Positions 45,134 to 53,421 of a stretch of 64,000 nt of DNA are shown in pieces (position 1 is the stretch's first letter; every line of letters begins with the position of its first letter). This DNA is from Streptomyces sp. NRRL B-1347 (GTDB lineage Bacteria; Actinomycetota; Actinomycetes; Streptomycetales; Streptomycetaceae): contig NZ_JOJM01000016.1 in NCBI RefSeq assembly GCF_000720325.1, positions 68,761-132,760 of the forward strand. Direction: 5' to 3'. The notes beneath the pieces are model-generated. The model was given only the letters and a program-made list of their open reading frames with translations, did no database searches and was not told where the DNA came from. The position numbers were made by a program, and so were the translations under genes.

Positions 45134-46846
45134 ATGTCAGACACGAAGATCGCAAGCACCGCGACCGGCCAGGGCCCGCTGCCCCGCGAGGTCGCCGACG
45201 CCTACGTCGACGACCTCGTCGCCCTCGACCCCGTCACCGGCACCTACCTCGGCGTCAAGGAGAGCCACCGCAGGCTGCCCGACCTCTCCCCCGCCGGCCA
45301 CGCGGCCCGCGTCGAGCTCCTGCGCACCACCCTCGCGCGGCTCGACGAGGCCGAGGCGCGCCCGGGGGCCGACGCGGCGATCGAGCGGCGCTGCGGGCGG
45401 CTGCTGCGCGAGCGCCTCACGGCGGAGCTCGCCGTGCACGAGGCCGACGAGCCGCTGCGCACCGTCGGCAACCTGGGCACCCCGCCGCACGAGGTGCGGG
45501 AGATCTTCACCGTCACACCGGCCGACACCGAGGAGGACTGGGCGGCGATCGCCGAGCGGCTGCGCGCCGTCCCGGCCGCGTACGAGGGCTACCGCGCCTC
45601 GCTCGCCCTCGGCCTCGAACGGGGTCTGCTCGGCGCGCCGCGGCCGACGGCGACGTTCGTCGAGCAGCTCACGGAGTGGGCGGGGCCGCGGGACGGGCGC
45701 GGCTGGTTCGAGGACTTCGCCGCGGCCGGGCCCGCCGCCCTGCGCGGCGACCTCGACGAGGCGGCGAAGGCGGCCACCGGCGCGGTCGTGGCGCTCCGCG
45801 ACTGGATGCGAGACGTGTACGCGCCCGCCGTCGCCGACGCCCCCGACACGGTGGGCCGCGAGCGCTACGCGCTCCTGTCCCGCTTCTTCAACGGCACGGA
45901 CCTGGACCTGGACGAGGCGTACGCCTACGGCTGGGCGGAGTACCACCGGCTGCTCGGCGAGATGCGGGCCGAGGCCGAGAAGATCCTGCCGGGCGCGGCG
46001 ACGCCGTGGGCGGCGCTCGCGCACCTGGACGAGCACGGCACGCACATCGACGGCGTGGACGAGGTCAGGGAGTGGCTCCAGGCCCTGATGGACGAGGCCA
46101 TCGAGGCGCTCGACGGCACCCACTTCGAACTGGCCGAGCGGGTGCGGAAGGTGGAGTCCCACATCGCTCCGCCCGGTGGCGCCGCGGCCCCGTACTACAC
46201 CGGCCCTTCGGAGGATTTCTCCCGGCCCGGGCGGACCTGGCTGCCGACGATGGGCCTGACCCGCTTCCCCGTGTACGACCTGGTGTCGACCTGGTACCAC
46301 GAGGGCGTTCCGGGCCACCACCTCCAGCTCGCGCAGTGGGCGCACGTCGCCGGTGACCTGTCCCGCTACCAGGCGACGGTCGGCATCGTCAGCGCCAACG
46401 CGGAGGGCTGGGCGCTGTACGCGGAGCGCCTCATGGACGAACTGGGCTTCCTCACCGACCCGGAGCGGCGGCTCGGCTATCTGGACGCGCAGATGATGCG
46501 CGCCCTGCGCGTGATCGTCGACATCGGCATGCACCTGGAGCTGGAGATCCCGGCGGACTCCGGCTTCCACCCGGGCGAGCGGTGGACCCCCGACCTGGCG
46601 CAGGAGTTCTACGACGCGCGCTGCAGCCGCCCATCGGACTACGTGGCGAGCGAGATGACCCGCTATCTGACGATCCCGGGCCAGGCCATCGGCTACAAGC
46701 TCGGCGAGCGCGCCTGGCTGCTCGGCCGCGAGAACGCGCGCCGCCGCCACGGGGACGCCTTCGACGCGAAGGCCTGGCACATGGCGGCGCTCTCCCAGGG
46801 CTCGCTGGGCCTCGACGACCTGGTGGACGAGCTGTCGGCGCTCTGA
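45134..46846 (+). CDS. DUF885 family protein, probable zinc peptidase
   Basis: This 570-residue protein of the DUF885 (M3/M32-like thermolysin-fold) family carries the family motif TWYHEGVPGHHLQLA, a His-Glu-x-x-Pro-Gly-His-His zinc site. A second conserved part is MRALRVIVDIGMHLE, with further acidic and His residues, followed by PGQAIGYKLGERAWL. ATG at 45134 gives MSDTKIASTATGQ; the frame is open upstream without homology. CAGGAT six bases before the ATG may be a -10 element, giving a leaderless message. Cytosolic, as no signal peptide is seen. Confidence 0.88.
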   Translation: MSDTKIASTATGQGPLPREVADAYVDDLVALDPVTGTYLGVKESHRRLPDLSPAGHAARVELLRTTLARLDEAEARPGADAAIERRCGRLLRERLTAELAVHEADEPLRTVGNLGTPPHEVREIFTVTPADTEEDWAAIAERLRAVPAAYEGYRASLALGLERGLLGAPRPTATFVEQLTEWAGPRDGRGWFEDFAAAGPAALRGDLDEAAKAATGAVVALRDWMRDVYAPAVADAPDTVGRERYALLSRFFNGTDLDLDEAYAYGWAEYHRLLGEMRAEAEKILPGAATPWAALAHLDEHGTHIDGVDEVREWLQALMDEAIEALDGTHFELAERVRKVESHIAPPGGAAAPYYTGPSEDFSRPGRTWLPTMGLTRFPVYDLVSTWYHEGVPGHHLQLAQWAHVAGDLSRYQATVGIVSANAEGWALYAERLMDELGFLTDPERRLGYLDAQMMRALRVIVDIGMHLELEIPADSGFHPGERWTPDLAQEFYDARCSRPSDYVASEMTRYLTIPGQAIGYKLGERAWLLGRENARRRHGDAFDAKAWHMAALSQGSLGLDDLVDELSAL

Positions 46847-46882
46847 CCGGCGGGACATTCCGAAGGGGCGGGGCCAAGGAGG

Positions 46883-46908
46883 CGGGGCAGGAGCGTGCTC
46901 CTGCCCCG
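46883..46908. terminator. Bidirectional terminator hairpin
   Basis: CGGGGCAGGAGC-GT-GCTCCTGCCCCG gives 12-bp complementary arms between the convergent DUF885 and rhodanese genes. The innermost pairs open to form the loop. TT follows on the plus strand. Confidence 0.8.
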
Positions 46909-46932
46909 TTCCGGCCCCGTCGCGAGGCCGGT

Positions 46933-47424
46933 TCAGCAGCCGCAGTCCCCGTCGAGGGGGGCCGTCAGCGGGTCCGCGTCGCGCCGGGCCTCGCCCTCCC
47001 AGGTCTCGTACGGGAAGCCCTCGCGGGCCCAGTACTCGAAGCCGCCGAGCATCTCCTTGACCTGGAAGCCGAGTTCGGCGAGTGCCAGGGCGGCGCGCGT
47101 TGCGCCGTTGCAGCCGGGGCCCCAGCAGTAGGTGACGACGGGCACCGACTTGTCCAGGAGGGCCTCCGCCTGCGCCGGGACGAGCGCGGTGGGCAGATGG
47201 ACGGCGCCGGGGACGTGGCCCTGGTCCCAGGAGGCGGTGGAGCGGGAGTCGAGGACGACGAAGCCGGGGTCGCCGTCGGCGGCGAGCACGGCGGCGACGT
47301 CCGACACGTCGGCGTGGAAGGCGAGGCTGGCGCCGAAGTAGGCCGCCGCGGCGGCGGGAGCGGCCGGGGGCACGCGGAGGACGGGGTTCGGGACGGTGGC
47401 GCTCGCGGCGGTGATCGTGTTCAT
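46933..47424 (-). CDS. Rhodanese-like sulfurtransferase domain protein
   Basis: This 163-residue single-domain rhodanese has FVVLDSRSTASWDQGHVPGA (the CH2A-like motif) and the active-site loop TYCWGPGCNGATRAA, whose first Cys is the persulfide carrier. The loop is longer than in thiosulfate transferases, as in the Streptomyces group. The C-terminus ends in CGC, a possible metal or disulfide site. The ATG at 47424 is divergent from the Lrp-family gene, 94 bases away. An inverted repeat in that gap points to control by the regulator. Confidence 0.88.
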   Translation of the reverse strand: MNTITAASATVPNPVLRVPPAAPAAAAAYFGASLAFHADVSDVAAVLAADGDPGFVVLDSRSTASWDQGHVPGAVHLPTALVPAQAEALLDKSVPVVTYCWGPGCNGATRAALALAELGFQVKEMLGGFEYWAREGFPYETWEGEARRDADPLTAPLDGDCGC

Positions 47425-47477
47425 GGCCGAAAATCTACGGGCCGCGCGGTCGGCGCTGAACTCACGATTCCCGGCGT

Positions 47478-47497
47478 ACCCCTTGATCAGCAGGGGT
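47478..47497. promoter_or_regulatory. Inverted repeat between rhodanese and Lrp genes
   Basis: ACCCCT-TGATCAGC-AGGGGT has 6-bp perfect arms around eight bases whose centre is TGATCA, in the divergent promoter region. Lrp/AsnC proteins bind such imperfect palindromes; this is the likely shared operator. Confidence 0.55.
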
Positions 47498-47518
47498 TTT
47501 CCCTGTTTCCTCTCGGGC

Positions 47519-47965
47519 ATGACCGGTTATTCCACGGACGCCACCGACTGGCGCATCCTCGAGGTCCTCCAGCGCGACGGCAGGGCCAGCTACGCGGAGC
47601 TCGCGCGGGCCGTGTCGATGTCCCCGAGCGCCGTCACCGAGCGGGTGCGCCGCCTGGAGGAGGCAGGCGTGATCCAGGGGTACGCGGCCGTGGTCGACCC
47701 GGAGCGTCTTGGCCTGCCGATCCTCGCGTTCGTCCGGCTGCGCTATCCGAACGGCAACTACAAGCCGTTCCACGACCTGGTCGGGGCGACGCCCGAGATC
47801 CTGGAGGCGCACCACGTGACCGGCGACGACTGCTTCGTCATCAAGGTCGCCGCGCGCTCGATGCGGCACCTGGAGGAGGTCTCCGGGAAGATAGGCGCGC
47901 TCGGCGCCGTGACGACGAGCATCGTCTACTCCTCTCCCCTGCCGAGGCGTCCGCTGGGGCGCTGA
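47519..47965 (+). CDS. Lrp/AsnC-family transcriptional regulator
   Basis: This 148-residue regulator has an AsnC-type helix-turn-helix (DWRILEVLQRDGRASYAELA, VSMSPSAVTERVRRLEEAG) and an RAM/ACT-like effector domain (LGLPILAFVRLRY, HHVTGDDCFVIKVAARSM). ATG at 47519 is used; the frame is open farther upstream into the rhodanese promoter. It is divergent from the rhodanese gene, a pairing that suggests control of sulfur transfer in response to an amino acid such as cysteine. That ligand is a guess from context. Confidence 0.93.
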   Translation: MTGYSTDATDWRILEVLQRDGRASYAELARAVSMSPSAVTERVRRLEEAGVIQGYAAVVDPERLGLPILAFVRLRYPNGNYKPFHDLVGATPEILEAHHVTGDDCFVIKVAARSMRHLEEVSGKIGALGAVTTSIVYSSPLPRRPLGR

Positions 47966-47989
47966 GGTTCGCCGGCCGGGGCGCCGGGC

Positions 47990-50900
47990 TCATCCGGCGC
48001 CGCGCTGCCGCACCACCGATCCCTCGCGCCCCTTCACTACCTCCAACTGCGCGTGCACACGGCGGCGCAGGTCCGCGACGTGGCTGACGATGCCCACGCT
48101 GCGGTCCCGCTCGCGCAGGGAGTCCAGGACGTCGAGGACCTCGTCCAGGGTCTGGTCGTCCAGGGTGCCGAAGCCCTCGTCGATGAAGAGGGTGTCCAGG
48201 CGGACGCCGCCCGCCTCGTCCGTGACGACGTCGGCGAGGCCGAGGGCGAGGGCGAGGGAGGCGAAGAACGTCTCGCCGCCGGAGAGCGTCGCCGTGTCCC
48301 GCTCGCGGCCCGTCCAGGCGTCGACGACGTGCAGGCCGAGGCCGCTCCGGCCGCGCCCTGCGCGGTCGGCGGAGTGGACGAGGGTGTAGCGCCCCGATGA
48401 CATGCGGAGCAGCCGGGCGGTGGCCGCCGCGGCGACCTGCTCCAGGCGGGCGGCGAGGACGTACGACTCCAGGCGCATCTTGCGTTCGTTGTCCGCCGAT
48501 GTGCCCGCGGCGAGCGTGGCGATGCGGGTCACGCGGTCGTACTCGGCGCGCAGCGGCGCGAGTCGGCGGGCCGCCGCGGCGGAGCGGGCGGAGAGCCGGT
48601 CGAGGTCGGCCCTGCGCCGGTCGGCGGCGTCGCAGCCGGACGCGGCGGCGCGCGCCCGCCGGTCCGCGGCATCGGCGGCGGCTCCGGCGGCGGCGAGGGG
48701 CGCGGCCGGGCGCCGGGCGGCCGCGGCGGCGTCCGGCTCGGCGAGCAGCGCGCGGACGGCGGCCTCCTCCTGCTGCCAGGCGTCGACGCGGTGCTGGAGC
48801 TCCCGGTGCCGGGCGTCGTCGAGGAGCGCGGCGGCAGCGGCGGCCGGGGTGTCGAACCCGGCGCGGAAGGCGGCGTCGGCGAGGCGGGCGTCGACGTCCT
48901 TCAGGCGCTGGGCGGTGTCGTCGGCGGCGCGTGCGGCGTCGGCGGCCTCGGTGAGGAGGGCGGCTCCGCGCTCCAGCTGGGCGGTGCGCTCCGCGACGCT
49001 CGCGCAGCCTCCGCGCGCGTGGGCCAACTCCTCCGCCAGGCCGGTCCGCTCGCGCTCCAGGGCGTCGCGCAGCGCGGCGCGGGAGTCGACGCGGCGCGCG
49101 GCCTCCTGCTGGGCCGTGACCCTGCGGTCGTGCTCGTGCTCGGCCCGGGCGAGTGCCTCGCGCACGGCGTGCTGTCCGGCCGCGCGGTCCCGGGCGGTCT
49201 CGTACGCCTGCCGCAGCTCCGCCACGGACGCGGCGAGCTCGGCGGCGGGGGTGTCCGACGCGGCCGCGGTGGCCGCGGCGAGCTCGGCGCGGACGTCGGC
49301 GTGCTCGCGCTCGGCGGCCTGCGCGGTCTCCTCGGCGCGCCGGTGGGCAGCGAGGGCGGCTTCCTCCGTGGCGCGGTCGACGTGTCCCTCGGCCTTGCGG
49401 GCGGGGGCGGGGTGCTCCGTGGCTCCGCACACCGCGCAGGGGGCGCCGTCGACGAGGTGCGCGGCGAGCTCGGCCGCGATGCCCGCGAGGCGCCGCTCCT
49501 TGAGGGCGAGCCAGTGCTCGTGGGCCCGGGCGGCGTGCTCGCGGGCGGTGAGGGCGCGCTCCTTGGCCGTGGCGGCCTGCTCGGTGAGCCGGTCGCGGCG
49601 CCGGGCGGCGTCCAGTCGCTCCTGGTCGGCCTTGAGCTGGCCGGCCAGGTGCTCGGTGCGGGTCGCCGCCTCCTGGGCGGCTTCGATGTCCTGCTGGAGG
49701 CGGGTGCGGGTGCCGTCCCAGTCGGCGAGCCAGGCCTCGGCCTCCTGGAGCAGTTCCTCGTCGGCCCGCTCCTGGCGGTCCAGGTCGGCGCGCTGCGCGG
49801 ACAGTTCGCCCAGGCGGCGCTCTGCGCGGCGGGCCGAGGCGAGTCCGCCGAGCTCCTCGCTGACCCTGCGGGCGGCGCTCGCGAGGCCCGGCGCGCTCTC
49901 GTCGGCGTACGCGGCCGGGAGCTGTGCGCGCGCGTGCGCCTCGGCGGCGGTGGCGCGCCGGTGGTCGGTGTCGGTGTCCGCGCGCAGCGCGAGGGCGGGG
50001 GCGACGGCCTCCGCCTTGCGGGCCTGCTCCATGCGGGCGAGCACGCGCCGGTGGTCGTCGGCGCGCTCCTCCAAGCGGGCCGCCCGCTCCTGCGCGTCGG
50101 CGAACCTCCTTTGCAGGCGCGCCAGTTCGCGTACGTCGTCGAGTCCGGCGGCCGCGGCGGCGCGGGCGGACTCGGCCTGGGCGAGGGCGCAGCGCGCGAC
50201 GGTGTACCGCTCGCGGGCGCCGGAGCGGACCACGGCGGCCCAGGCGAGGACGGCATCGGCGAGCCCGGGGTCGCCGGGCTCGACGTCCGGCAGCGGCAGC
50301 TCGGCCCCGGCGTCGCCTGGGCCCGCGCCCGCCGCCTGCTGCATGCGGTGCGCGTCCGCGAGGAGCTCCGCGTCGGCCTCGCGGACCTGGGCCTCGGCGG
50401 CGCGGCGGCGCTCGGCGAGGCGCTGCTCGACCGCGGCGAACCTGCGGGTGTCGAAGAGCCGCCCGAGGAGCTTGCCGCGGGCCTCCGCGTCGGCCCGCAG
50501 GAACCGTGCGAAGTCGCCCTGCGGCAACAGCACGACCTGGCAAAACTGCTCCTTGCTCATGCCGAGCAGCTGGGTGACCTCCTCGCCGATCTCCTGGTGG
50601 GAGCGGCTGAGGTCCTTCCAGGTCCCGGCGCCCGCGCCGACCGCGCCGCCTTGCCCCACGTCGGCCGTGCCGGGGACGTGCTCCCGCAGCCAGCTCTGCG
50701 CCTTGTCCGTCGTGGTGCCCGTGCCCCGCTTCTTCGGGCGCTCCCACGGGGGCTGCCGGGTGATCTCCAGACGGCGGCCCGCCACGGTCAGTTCGAGGCA
50801 CACCTGCGTGCGGGTGTCCGGGCGGGCGTGGTCGCTGCGCAGGGTCACGCCCTGGCCGCTGCCCTGGCGGGGGCCCGGCACCGAGCCGTACAGCGCATAG

Positions 50901-51046
50901 CACACGGCGTCGAGGACGGAGGTCTTGCCGGCGCCCGTCGGGCCGTGCAGCAGGAAGAGCCCCGCGGCGGACAGCTCGTCGAAGTCGACGTCCTGGGTGG
51001 TGCCGAAGGGGCCGAAGGCGGTGATCCGCAGCCGGTGCAGCCTCAT
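47990..51046 (-). CDS. sbcC: SbcC-type SMC-like nuclease ATPase subunit
   Basis: This 1018-residue exonuclease subunit is related to Rad50. Walker A is LFLLHGPTGAGKTSVLDAVC near the N-terminus. Two long Ala/Glu/Arg-rich coiled-coil arms surround the zinc hook CAVCGATEHP in the middle. The C-terminal ATPase lobe has TLSGGETFFASLALALGLAD (signature) and LDTLFIDEGFGTLDDQTLDE (Walker B and D-loop). With SbcD it opens hairpins and double-strand ends. Its ATG overlaps the SbcD stop by four bases. Confidence 0.95.
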   Translation of the reverse strand: MRLHRLRITAFGPFGTTQDVDFDELSAAGLFLLHGPTGAGKTSVLDAVCYALYGSVPGPRQGSGQGVTLRSDHARPDTRTQVCLELTVAGRRLEITRQPPWERPKKRGTGTTTDKAQSWLREHVPGTADVGQGGAVGAGAGTWKDLSRSHQEIGEEVTQLLGMSKEQFCQVVLLPQGDFARFLRADAEARGKLLGRLFDTRRFAAVEQRLAERRRAAEAQVREADAELLADAHRMQQAAGAGPGDAGAELPLPDVEPGDPGLADAVLAWAAVVRSGARERYTVARCALAQAESARAAAAAGLDDVRELARLQRRFADAQERAARLEERADDHRRVLARMEQARKAEAVAPALALRADTDTDHRRATAAEAHARAQLPAAYADESAPGLASAARRVSEELGGLASARRAERRLGELSAQRADLDRQERADEELLQEAEAWLADWDGTRTRLQQDIEAAQEAATRTEHLAGQLKADQERLDAARRRDRLTEQAATAKERALTAREHAARAHEHWLALKERRLAGIAAELAAHLVDGAPCAVCGATEHPAPARKAEGHVDRATEEAALAAHRRAEETAQAAEREHADVRAELAAATAAASDTPAAELAASVAELRQAYETARDRAAGQHAVREALARAEHEHDRRVTAQQEAARRVDSRAALRDALERERTGLAEELAHARGGCASVAERTAQLERGAALLTEAADAARAADDTAQRLKDVDARLADAAFRAGFDTPAAAAAALLDDARHRELQHRVDAWQQEEAAVRALLAEPDAAAAARRPAAPLAAAGAAADAADRRARAAASGCDAADRRRADLDRLSARSAAAARRLAPLRAEYDRVTRIATLAAGTSADNERKMRLESYVLAARLEQVAAAATARLLRMSSGRYTLVHSADRAGRGRSGLGLHVVDAWTGRERDTATLSGGETFFASLALALGLADVVTDEAGGVRLDTLFIDEGFGTLDDQTLDEVLDVLDSLRERDRSVGIVSHVADLRRRVHAQLEVVKGREGSVVRQRGAG

Positions 51047-52209
51047 CCGGCCACCTCGCGCAGCATGTCGTCGGCGCGGACGGCGTCGAAGGCGTCCCGC
51101 AGGACGGCCCTCTCGCGGGCGTCCGGGCCCGCGCCGCGCACATGGGTCACGAAGTCCTCCGCGATCTGCTGGTCGGTGCGGTCCTTGAGGCGCCGCGCAT
51201 AGGACACTCCGGGCTCCTCGGGGGCGCGGGCCGGGTCGAAGACGAGGCTGAGGGTGTGCGGGAAGCGCTCGCAGAGCCGGGCCATCGGCTCGTCCGGCCG
51301 CACCGGGTCGGTGAGGGTCGCCTCGATCCACGCGTCCTCGTGCCGGGCGAGGCCCGGGTCCGCCAGGAGGTCGTCGAGGTCGCCCCTGACGCGGGCGAGC
51401 GGCCGGGGCACCGGGCAGTCGACGCGCTCGGCGGCCGTCAGCTCGCCCGCCGCGCCGAGCTCGACGAGCCACATGCTCTTGCGGTGGTCGGCCTCGGAGA
51501 AGGAGTAGGCGAGCGGGGAGCCGCTGTAGCGCACGCGCTCGTCGATGGTCTGGCTGCCGTGCAGATGGCCGAGGGCCACGTAGTCGACGCCGTCGAAGAC
51601 GGCGGACGGCACGGAGGCGACGCCGCCGACGGTGATGTCCCGCTCGCTGTCGCTGATCTCGCCGCCGGTCACGAAGGCGTGCGCGAGGACGACGGAGCGG
51701 GTGCCCGCGGGCCGGGCGGCCAGGTCGGCCCGCACCCGGTCCATGGCGGCGCCGAGCACCGCCTCGTGTCCGGCGCGCTCGACGCCGAACTCGTCCTTCA
51801 CCAGCGCCGGTTCCAGATACGGCAGGCCGTAGAAGGCCACGTCCCCGTGCGCGTCGGCGAGCACCACGGGCTCGGCGCAGCCCGCCGGGTCGGTGCGCAG
51901 GTGGATGCCCGCGCGGTCGATGAGCCCGGCGCCGACACCGAGGCGCCGCGCCGAGTCGTGGTTCCCGGAGATCATGACCGTGGGCACGCCGAGGTCGGCG
52001 AGGCGGTGCAGCGCGTCGTCGAACAGCTCGACGGCGGCGAGCGGGGGCACCGCACGGTCGTACACGTCCCCCGACACGACGACGGCGTCCACCTCGCGCT
52101 CGCGGACGGTGGCGACGAGATGGCCGACGAACGCGGCCTGCGCGTCGAGCATGCTCACCCGGTGCAGGGCCCGGCCGAGATGCCAGTCGGAAGTGTGCAG
52201 CAGCCTCAT
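51043..52209 (-). CDS. sbcD: SbcD-type exonuclease subunit
   Basis: This 388-residue metallophosphoesterase nuclease related to Mre11 shows metal-binding motifs MRLLHTSDWHLGRALH, VVVSGDVYDRAVPP, VMISGNHDSARRL and DYVALGHLHGSQTI, which together hold the His, Asp and Asn ligands for two manganese ions. A capping C-terminal region binds SbcC. It is translated directly before sbcC with an ATGA overlap. The start at 52209 matches the family N-terminus. Confidence 0.96.
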   Translation of the reverse strand: MRLLHTSDWHLGRALHRVSMLDAQAAFVGHLVATVREREVDAVVVSGDVYDRAVPPLAAVELFDDALHRLADLGVPTVMISGNHDSARRLGVGAGLIDRAGIHLRTDPAGCAEPVVLADAHGDVAFYGLPYLEPALVKDEFGVERAGHEAVLGAAMDRVRADLAARPAGTRSVVLAHAFVTGGEISDSERDITVGGVASVPSAVFDGVDYVALGHLHGSQTIDERVRYSGSPLAYSFSEADHRKSMWLVELGAAGELTAAERVDCPVPRPLARVRGDLDDLLADPGLARHEDAWIEATLTDPVRPDEPMARLCERFPHTLSLVFDPARAPEEPGVSYARRLKDRTDQQIAEDFVTHVRGAGPDARERAVLRDAFDAVRADDMLREVAG

Positions 52210-52260
52210 GGCCCCCGAGACTAACGGCAGGGTCTGACATCACGGGCGCCCCAGCGGGAC

Positions 52261-52302
52261 AGCGCCCTGTAGGGGCGCGGGGAACTGCGCGCGGCCACGA
52301 CG
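52261..52302. repeat. Dispersed Streptomyces intergenic element (GGGGCGCGGGGAACTGCGCG type)
   Basis: GCGCCC-TGTAG-GGGCGC (hairpin, 6-bp arms) is followed by GGGGAACTGCGCGCGGCCAC. This is a familiar repetitive intergenic sequence of Streptomyces chromosomes. It lies between the convergent-side YigZ gene end and the sbcD start. Confidence 0.65.
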
Positions 52303-52351
52303 TGGCAGCGGACGGCCGACGGCCGGGGCCGACCCCGTGAAGCCCGGCCGG

Positions 52352-52978
<627 letters not shown>

Positions 52979-53421
52979 CCGCCCAGCGTATGCCCCCTCC
53001 TGGACGGTCCGGACGGCGCCCGTGGCCGCCCGGAGGTCCGGTGCGCCTGGTGCGCCTGCTTGCCGCCGTCGGACGACCGTGGGTACTTTCGCGGCGGCCC
53101 ACCACGCCCGTCGCGATTAGCCGATGTCCGTACTCGGTCCGCCCCCGTTCTTACTCGCAAGTACCACAACGACATTACCCTGCAGTATTTATAGGATTCA
53201 CGCGTAGAGAATCCCGAAGCCCCTCAGCAGGAACCAAGGCAGTTACCGCCGCGTCTATTGATGGGCATTCGGGCTCGGGACCACACCACGGTGAAAAATC
53301 GATTGAGCGGTACGGAATTGCGGACTCCATTTATGGCTCCGATGCATGATTCCTCCGCACTGATGCGTAAGGTGTAACACTCAAGTGCTCTGGTCAGAGG
53401 CACCAGGGCTCCGGAGGAAAT
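52979..53421. other. Promoter region of the large SARP gene
   Basis: No gene is supported. The composition changes from GC-rich to AT-rich near 53150 (CAGTATTTATAGG, GAAAAATCGATTGAG, ATTTATGGCTCC). This is unusual in this window and typical of activator-gene promoters. GTGTAACAC near 53371 is a short palindrome about 50 bases before the ATG. GGAGGAAAT is the ribosome site. Confidence 0.5.
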
